NCBI GenBank assembly: GCA_022410635.1
Contig: JAJVDF010000363.1
Coordinates: forward strand, 750,585 to 814,584
DNA from: Tretioscincus oriximinensis
Taxonomy: Eukaryota; Chordata; Lepidosauria; Squamata; Gymnophthalmidae
Direction: 5' to 3'
Length of the DNA stretch: 64,000 nt
Part shown: in pieces, positions 57,365 through 64,000 of the stretch
How the letters are laid out: each line of letters begins with the position of its first letter
How positions within the stretch are numbered: position 1 is the stretch's first letter
Position numbers and translations under genes: made by a program
The notes under the pieces: model-generated
What the model was told of the DNA's origin: nothing
The model's input: the letters and a program-made list of their open reading frames with translations, nothing else
Database searches by the model: none

Positions 57365-57800
57365 GAAAGGGGCCAGTAGCACTTTGAGACTAACAGGAGA
57401 AAAGTGTGTGGCATAAGCTTTCGAGGTAGACACATCTATTTCTTCAGATGCTGAGGGACTAATGTCAGGGTCAGGTATTTATAGAAAACTGTGTATGGAA
57501 GATGACAAAGCATATGCAAGTGTGATGGGGGTATGAACTCCCTGGATTTTCTCACAAAATCAGGGAGTAGCTCAAGCTTCACAACAATACAAAGAGCATT
57601 TGGTTGAATTGATAAAAATCCTGCTATAGCTCAGTATTCCACAAATCCTCAAGGGCATCAAGTGGCTCGTTATTTCTGGTTTTCAAAACATTCACAAATT
57701 CATCACATTTTGTAAGTCTGTAAGACTAGACTATCTTAGTAGGTTCTTCATTCATGCTGTACTTTTACAACATCTGACAATATGTAGCAAAGACTAATTT
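57365..57800 (-). mobile_element. Penelope-like fragment with best-preserved hammerhead-like core
   Basis: AGTAGCACTTTGAGACTAAC, GTGTGTGGCATAAGCTTTCG and TTCTTCAGATGCTGAGGGAC, then CAGGGTCAGGTATTTATAGA to 57800. Unlike the foldbacks it continues into unique Penelope-like sequence beyond the core. Confidence 0.5.
57411..57451 (-). ncRNA. Hammerhead-like core
   Basis: Minus strand: GCAT, CTGAAGA, TAGA/TCTA stem-loop, CGAAA, GCTT, ATGC. The outer stem GCAT/ATGC is perfect and both catalytic boxes are intact; stem II has unpaired extra bases before box B. Confidence 0.4.
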
Positions 57801-58450
57801 GAGGGTACATACAGTGTTATGTATTAGGACAGTGGCCCAATAGTCCCCTGACTGCCTTGAATCCCAAGCCATACTTGATGAAGTACTTTCTGTGAAGGTC
57901 AATAAAATTTGTTTGACTTTCACATAATTATCAGTCATCAGAAAATGGGAAAAAATATCAAAGAAGGTTTCTTCATGTTATTTCAGTGTCTTGGAATATG
58001 CTTCAAAATAAGAGACTAATTTTGTTCTGCTCCCAAAGAGCCTGTAGATCCCAAAGCTGTCACTGGTCCAGGACTGATTATTCCTGGGCATTCAGCCAGT
58101 TCAGTTTGATGAGAAAACGCCTTATTTTTGGAGAAGAAAGAAAATATTAGTTTAGAAGGCTAATTAAAAGCAATTCTGATAATCTTGGAATGTTAAAAAA
58201 GATGCAGAGGTATTTGTTTAGAGCTGTCAGAATTACAAAGCTTCATATTTGGAGAGTAGATAAATACATTATTTCCAAAAGTAATTAAATGATTGTTAGA
58301 AGTACATTGTAAAGTACACTGTATTTGCATGTTGAAATTTAGTTTCTTGTGGAACAGCTTGGTTGCATGCTAACCAGGTTAGCGCTAAGAAATATAAAAT
58401 TGGGGTGTTTGAAAATTGTGCATTTATTATTACTCTTTAGTGTGCTTTAG

Positions 58451-58516
58451 TCAATTACCAGTCCAGAAGAACCTGCCACTTATTCTGTGACTGACAGATT
58501 TATTCAAGAACGTTTG
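58451..58516 (+). CDS. FSIP1: Candidate FSIP1 cassette exon (22 codons)
   Basis: A 66-nt open segment between a TGTGCTTTAG acceptor and a CGTTTG|GTGAGA donor, phase 0 on both sides. It fits between the exon at 55710-55880 and the one at 63070-63204 and encodes SITSPEEPATYSVTDRFIQE plus RL. The human protein as I recall it joins the flanking segments directly, so this may be lineage-specific, alternative or a chance match. Confidence 0.45.
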
Positions 58517-59938
58517 GTGAGAGATTCTTGGAGTTATAAAATCGATAAGATGATTAATTAGATAACTGTGTTTTGCGCGATCCTCCGTTTTAAAACAAGT
58601 ATGTATTGTTGTAATTGCTTAACCCTATAGCTGAATCTTTGTAATTTTAGTTTGAAGGTTTATATCCTTCTTTCAGAGTTCAGTGTAGTTAACATTATGC
58701 TGCATTATTTTGCTTTATTTTTACAACAGNCCTGTGAGGATATAGACTAGCTTTGGAATCAAAACATGTGGTTTTATTTCTACTTAGCCAGAATGAATTT
58801 CAGTTATCTGTCCTCATCTTATTTGCTCCAAATAGTTTTCAGTTGCCAAGGAACTGTATTCAATGATCGTTTCAAAGCAAATTCCCCAAATAATGTTTCA
58901 TCATGTGCAGAAATATAATTATTATCAGCTTTGGGATTTGGTTCATACTACTTTTGCTATATTTGAAGAATTCTAGGTTTGTTTGTGTTTGAAACTTAAC
59001 AAATGGTTTTAATAAGTTAACATAGAAGGAGTTCAACTGTTAACAGAGTTAGATTTTCAATTTTGTCCTGAATTTGCATTGCTTTTAATTAAAAAAATTG
59101 GATTAAGCTAAAGTTTCGGGGAGGTTTTTTTTTTGCTGGTTTTAATTACATTGATATTGTTAATCTGTATCTTTGGTACTTTTATGCTCAAATGCTAGCT
59201 CAGTAAAGTAATATCAAGTTAAAAACTGTAGTAAGGTAGTGTTTCTTACTTTCTAAGACTCACAAACTTAAAAGTAATTTTTATCTGGAAATACCACTCT
59301 GGTCTAGTGGGACCAGCTCAGCTATTTTAAGAAAGGTTCATCTTGTGTTCCAAAATCCACTTTTATGGAGACATTTTTATCCTTAAAATACCTGTTATTA
59401 TCTTTCTCCCTATCCAACCCTGGTCTATTCAGCATTCAAATTATTGTCTTGGGAAACTCCTGATGAAGCCTTTATTTCTCCTAGTGCCACAATCAAATAT
59501 TGCACTGAAATTACCACTGGAGTCTGCACTGGGGTTACCATTATGTTAATTTTTATTATAAATATTGAAAAATTCTCCGTTAATCGAATCATACTGTTTT
59601 TAGAGATAAATATCTACTACTTGCTTTTGAGCTTGTGTAAGCAACTTGATGACCATTCAGTCCAGGTGTGCATTTTGCTCTGAAGTTCACCATGCACTTT
59701 CCTGTTGTCCATTAAATGTAGGGCTTTTGTAGCTCTATTAATGCTTTTGGCTTAAAACACAGAATATTTAGAGGAAGAAATATACTTTGTGTCATAAATA
59801 TGTGGCTTTGATTAAAATCTGGATAGTTTTATTTTGGCAAATTTTTAAAAGAAGTCTGCTTTCCTATAATATATAGCCAGACATAACCTTTTGATCATTG
59901 ACATTTGCCAATGTTAACTTAACTATTTTTAAGTTCAG

Positions 59939-60016
59939 GATGAAAATGATGTCATACCAGCAAGTAAGAGGATGGAAAAGAAGCTGATCTTTCCTGAAAT
60001 TTTAATTGATGAATAA
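59939..60016 (+). CDS. FSIP1: Candidate alternative last exon of FSIP1
   Basis: After a TAAGTTCAG acceptor a phase-0 frame reads 25 codons (DENDVIPASKRMEKKLIFPE then ILIDE) to TAA. An AATAAA lies at 60060-60065, 45 bases after the stop. If spliced to the previous phase-0 exon it would end the protein early. The evidence is splice signal, frame and polyadenylation motif only. Confidence 0.3.
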   Translation, partial: DENDVIPASKRMEKKLIFPEILIDE

Positions 60017-60104
60017 TAGTATTCTTGGTTTCTTGTTCCCTTTTTAATCCTAATAATCAAATAAATTCTTCTTTGTTCCAATACCTTATCATAGAATTGT
60101 TACT

Positions 60105-60720
60105 TACTTATCATAGAATCATAGAGTTGGGAAGGACCTCCAGGGTCATCGGGTCCAACCCCCTGCTCAATGCAGGATTCATTAAACCATCCCAGACAGA
60201 TGACTGTCCAGCCTCTGTTTGAAAACTTCCAGCGAAGGATTCACTACCTCCTGTGGTAACCTGTTCCACTGGTTTATCACCCTTACTGTTAGAAAGTTTT
60301 TTCTGATATCTAATCTAAATCTACTCCCTTGCAGTTTCACCCCATTGTTTCTAGTCCTTCCATGTGCCAATGAGAACAATGCTGATCCCTCTGCTCTGTG
60401 ACAGCCCTTCAGGTATTTGTAGACCTCTATCAAGTCTCCTCTCAGTCTTCTTTTTTGCAGACTAAACATCCCTAGATCCTTTAACCATTCCTCATATGAC
60501 ATGGTTCCCAGACCACACATCATCCTTGTAAATCTCTTTTGAACTTGCTCTAGTTTATCAATCTTCTTTTAAAATTTGAGCCCCCAGAACTGAACACAGG
60601 ATTCTAAGTGTGGTCGTACCAAAGTACCATAGAGAGGAATAATTACTTCATGTGATCGAGATTCTACGGTCCTCTTAATACCATGCATTAGAGTTAAAAT
60701 CTAGTGTCTGTTGGACTTTA
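60105..60720 (-). mobile_element. CR1 LINE 3' end, second subfamily
   Basis: ATCATAGAATCATAGAGTTG at the 3' tail, then TCCAACCCCCTGCTCAATGC. The reverse frame gives RRLRGDLIEVYKYLKG and VRVINQWNRLPQEVVNPS. The tail (ATTCTATGAT type) differs from the TTCTTATG subfamily elsewhere in the window. Confidence 0.88.
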
Positions 60721-60772
60721 CAGAAAATGAATTGACAGCTCATAAATTATACTTTCTTTGCTACATATGTTC

Positions 60773-60905
60773 TTTATTTATTTATTTTATTTGCATTTCT
60801 GTACCCACCCTATACCCAAAGGTCTCAAGACGATTAACAATAGAAAACAGAACTAACATATTTTAAACCACAATAACTGTACAATCTGCACACATCTTTA
60901 CTTGA
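60773..60905 (-). mobile_element. SINE/LINE tail fragment
   Basis: TTTATTTATTTTATTTGCAT, CTGTACCCACCCTATACCCA and AAGGTCTCAAGACGATTAAC; same 3' end as 49283 and 62370. Confidence 0.4.
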
Positions 60906-62369
60906 AAGTAGCTATATGGAACTGTATGAAGACAGTCCAGTGCAAAAAAAATCTGTTTCCAGGAAGATAATACTAAATTCCAATATACAAAATTTAAATA
61001 TCAATTTATAAATCCATAGTTGCACTGATTGAGCATCTGAACACCAGAAAACACCAATGAACAAGCAATAGTCTAAAATACCCATGTAGAATGTTAGTTC
61101 ATGGGAATCAGTTATTGGAAGCCTAGTAATAGTTCTCAGTAAGTTGACTAAATTCTAATCCCAGGTTTCAGTGCATTGCTTCTGTACCATTTTATTGGAC
61201 AAGATTGTTTTATTCTATGATGGTATTTGTTTATTTTCATGAACGAAATTTCTTTATTTTCACATTTGTACTGCTCTGAGAAAGACGGATGCTCAAAGTT
61301 CATCGGCAGAGTAATCACAATGAACATGAAATCTTGGCTTGTATCAAAAATTCAGACTGGAACATGTTCATCAGACTAAGAATCATCATTAGGTTCCTAA
61401 TAACTGATTTCTCCTGAACTAACATAAACAATTGGGGTTGCACTTGCTCATTGGTACGTGTATGTTTTTAAACATTGTCCTATTCAGATATTAATAAATT
61501 GGTATTTTAACTTTATGTTTGGAATTTTAACATCTACCTAGAACTTCACATTTTCTTTTCATTGTTCTTGTTTCGGGAATTTAGACTTTGTGTTTTGCTC
61601 ATAGGCATTTATGTCCTTGCATGTTTAAGATCACAAAGACTTCAGGACATTGTATTTCTGGGTATAGAATTTGGAAGAGTTGTGGTTAGTTTTTATGCTG
61701 AGTTACTATGGAATACTCAGGTCCTTATAATCCTTGTAGCATGTAGTTTTTTGTTTTAAACTGTCACATAATCCAAGGCCTACAAATTCACAATAAAGAC
61801 ACATTGTAAAGTATATATACCTTCAAAGAGTATACTATATGTTGATATATATTTTAACAGAACAAGCAGGCTTGGATAATTTATGTCACACTAAACTGGA
61901 AGGATTATAGATAATCAGCCAAGTATAGCAATGTCAATGGATTAAATGAATTGTTGGTTTTACTGCTTGTCCGAGATTGGAAAACTACAGTTTGCACCTG
62001 GCAGGTAACAATGCATGCCATTGTGCATGTAGCTAATACATCCAAGAATAACTATTGTGAATTAATGCTGAAAAATAATATTATACTGATTAGAATTTTC
62101 TTGCAAAGTAATCAGATTAGAATTTTGGCCAGTATTTTAAAATATACTGTAAATTCACTGTTAAAAGGTGTAAAAGAAATATATTTTTCTTTTAATCAAT
62201 TCTCATTCATACTTTATTTTTCACAGGAAATTGAACTCATTCTTTCCCCACACAACCCATTAATCAACATATGATCACATATAGCAAAAGTAATTAAGAA
62301 ATAAAACTGTAGAATATTAAAATAATTTATATGTTGGGAAATTTTAAGAAATCTGGATGCTTACTTATA

Positions 62370-62535
62370 TCTATTATTTATTTATTTTATTTGCATTTTT
62401 ATATCGCCCTATAGCTGAAGGTCGCAGGGCAGTTAACAATAAAAACAGAACTCACATGTTAAAAAATAATAGTACTATGCAATAAGGAAGAGTACACTGG
62501 GGTTTTTCAGTCAAAGGCCATATAAAAAGGGTGCT
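62370..62535 (-). mobile_element. SINE/LINE tail fragment
   Basis: TTATTTATTTTATTTGCATT, CGCCCTATAGCTGAAGGTCG and TTTTCAGTCAAAGGCCATAT. Confidence 0.4.
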
Positions 62536-63069
62536 TATTTAGTGATATTATATTGCAGATATAATTTATGCTGACTCATAATGTAGGCTGACCAGATGAC
62601 TCCCTTTGGTGGGAGAAACCCAGTTTTCGGGTGCCTACCCCCATTTTTTGTGAGGAAAAAATATTAAATCAGCATTACCAAATCATCAGAATATTTTTGA
62701 GAAATGCCACCAGCTTGTTCTTCATAGCTTCTAAATCAGGAGAGATGGTCAAAGTAGATGAATAACTAAAGTGCTTGACAGATATTTGAGGATTGTAATA
62801 GGTAGAGGCCAATAAACTGAAACTGAAACCCAACAAGATAAAGTTAATTCCTTTTCTTATCAAATTATCGGTACTTGAGAACTTCAGTGTTAGCCATAAA
62901 GAACTATGTGTATCATGGAACTGTTTCAGAGGAAAATGAAGTAGATGTAGAATGTTCTGAAAATCATTCATGGTAGCTCAAGTAAACTGCAGCAACAATT
63001 TAGAAAATATTTTCCACCTTTTTCATTTACTGATCTAAAATGTACCCATTCCACTATTGTTTCTTTTAG

Positions 63070-63204
63070 AAGTCTTTGGCATATGCAAACAGAAACTTGG
63101 AAGTGAATCCAGGTGAAAAGGTTTTAAGAGACATTAAAGAAGAACGTGATCAACAAAATCGACTTAAAGAAATTGACCAGAAGCTGGAAAACCTAGAAAA
63201 AACT
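63070..63204 (+). CDS. FSIP1: FSIP1 coding exon (last in window)
   Basis: Starts after TTCTTTTAG in phase 0 and ends AAAACT|GTGAGT in phase 0, 45 codons. It encodes NRNLEVNPGEKVLRDIKEER then a QNRLKEIDQKLENLEK string, matching human NMEVTPGEKILRNTKEQR and NRLREIDEKLKMMKE. The joined model reaches 425-447 residues here; human FSIP1 is about 580, so the C-terminal exons lie beyond the window. Confidence 0.93.
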
Positions 63205-63271
63205 GTGAGTCCTTTGAAATTAATTAATTTTGCTATAATAAAAGTTGAAATATACCAAGGAAAAGAAATAT

Positions 63272-63580
63272 AGGCATAAATGGCTCAGGCGCTAAGGAGA
63301 CAGGCACTCATCTGAGAGATTGGGTTCCAAAACCCTGTGTTGGACATGAGGAGGTTGAGCACCTTCTGCTAGCCTGTATCTCTAGGCAACCCAACTATTC
63401 GAAATCAAGAATTGCAAGAAATGGCAACTGACTGCAACTAGATAAATGGGAATCACCACAGCCTGGTGNGGAAGATAGAATGTAAGCCTTTGGGCCAAAA
63501 ATAACCTTGTAAACCGCTTTGAGTCCCTTTGAGTGAGAAAAGTGGGGTATAAAAACCCAATTCTACTTCTTCTATTTCTT
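63272..63580 (+). mobile_element. tRNA-derived SINE
   Basis: AAATGGCTCAGGCGCTAAGG and GATTGGGTTCCAAAACCCTG (A- and B-box-like). The 3' end is GTAAACCGCTTTGAGTCCCT, GGGGTATAAAAACCCAATTC and a TACTTCTTCTATTTCTT tail. It lies 67 bp after an FSIP1 exon. Confidence 0.78.
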
Positions 63581-64000
63581 AATCCAAAAGAATTATTTTG
63601 TTGCAGTGATGTTTCTAATTTAGAATAATTAGATGAAATGTTTCTTGACTGCTTATGCACTGTTTACAAATGTAAACTAAAATTTTATATGAATGTGAGC
63701 ACCATCTTACTTTTGTATACAGTGCCACTTAATTGCAAAAAAGGCTTTATTATTTGAGATTGCCACTTTCTGGAATAGAATGTGCAGGAAGGGTTGCTTT
63801 TTAGATGACTTCTCACACTCCATCCCAACTGATAGTGTTCCCTTCTGAACTAAATCTGCAAAAATTAAGACAAGTAAGACTTTGATTATCAAAATACCCA
63901 CAGACATTTCTTGTCTGTGGTAGATGCTATTTTGCCTGATTGTCATAGTTCAAGATTTGTTGAACTGCTGTGGATTCAGTGCTTCTGATTGAAGGAGGTT
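63581..64000. other. FSIP1 intronic end of the window
   Basis: AT-rich sequence with no exon recognised up to the window edge. Confidence 0.5.

Larger units (their letters stand above)
38808..63069 (+). other. FSIP1 introns
   Basis: Introns between the FSIP1 coding exons, 0.45 kb to over 7 kb long. They carry CR1 copies (40385, 46830, 55960, 52548, 60105), a hAT MITE (48130), two GCTGCATCCACAC elements, a TIR element at 54149, a Penelope-like fragment at 57365 and several SINE/LINE tails. The remaining AT-rich DNA shows nothing I can assign. Confidence 0.7.

Noticed and set aside
59939..59963. Internal 25-nt FSIP1 exon using the CAA|GTAAGA donor
   Set aside because: It would break the phase-0 join to the next exon; the terminal-exon reading fits better.

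Overview
The window is a vertebrate nuclear genome segment, most likely from a squamate reptile (a gecko-like lizard is my best guess). The reasons are three intron-containing genes in the order known from human 15q14-q15, plus CR1 LINEs ending in repeated TTCTTATG units, tRNA-derived SINEs ending in a TATAAAAACC...TTCTTC tail, hAT and Tc1/mariner MITEs, and Penelope-like fragments. Scattered single Ns and one 39-base N run (6447-6485) mark a draft assembly.

Genes: (1) EIF2AK4 (GCN2 kinase), minus strand: only coding exon 1 (4167-4331) is present, with the rest off the left edge. (2) GPR176, plus strand: the complete 533-codon receptor in three coding exons (11138-11378, 24803-25055, 27439-28546). 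(3) FSIP1, plus strand: 5' part in nine coding exons joined in consistent phase (38682-63204), plus a possible 66-nt cassette exon (58451-58516) and a possible alternative last exon (59939-60016). The gene continues off the right edge. EIF2AK4 and GPR176 are head to head about 6.8 kb apart; GPR176 and FSIP1 are in tandem. Proposed promoters: a GC-rich block at the EIF2AK4 start; a GC-rich, TATA-containing block with two E-boxes at GPR176; and a small GC-richer block at 35.83-36.03 kb with NRF1-like and perfect RFX X-box motifs, proposed as the FSIP1 promoter.

The rest is intron, intergenic DNA and repeats. The most structured repeats are a foldback family with two target-duplicated copies (449-664 and 34709-34879), whose centre has a hammerhead-ribozyme-like core and which I assign to Penelope-like elements; two GC-rich hAT MITEs with perfect 8-bp target duplications; a two-member family with GCTGCATCCACAC ends in FSIP1 introns; a nested pair of foldbacks at 2935-4001 whose cores differ by a 29-bp micro-inversion; and three short palindromic Tc1/mariner-type MITEs. 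CR1 insertions are abundant, including one with a 330-residue open reverse transcriptase segment (47041-48033).

The three genes are not a pathway. GCN2 is a stress kinase, GPR176 an orphan Gz-coupled receptor linked to circadian timing, and FSIP1 a sperm-flagellum protein; their adjacency is conserved synteny. All assignments rest on reading the sequence and remembered family knowledge; no search was run.
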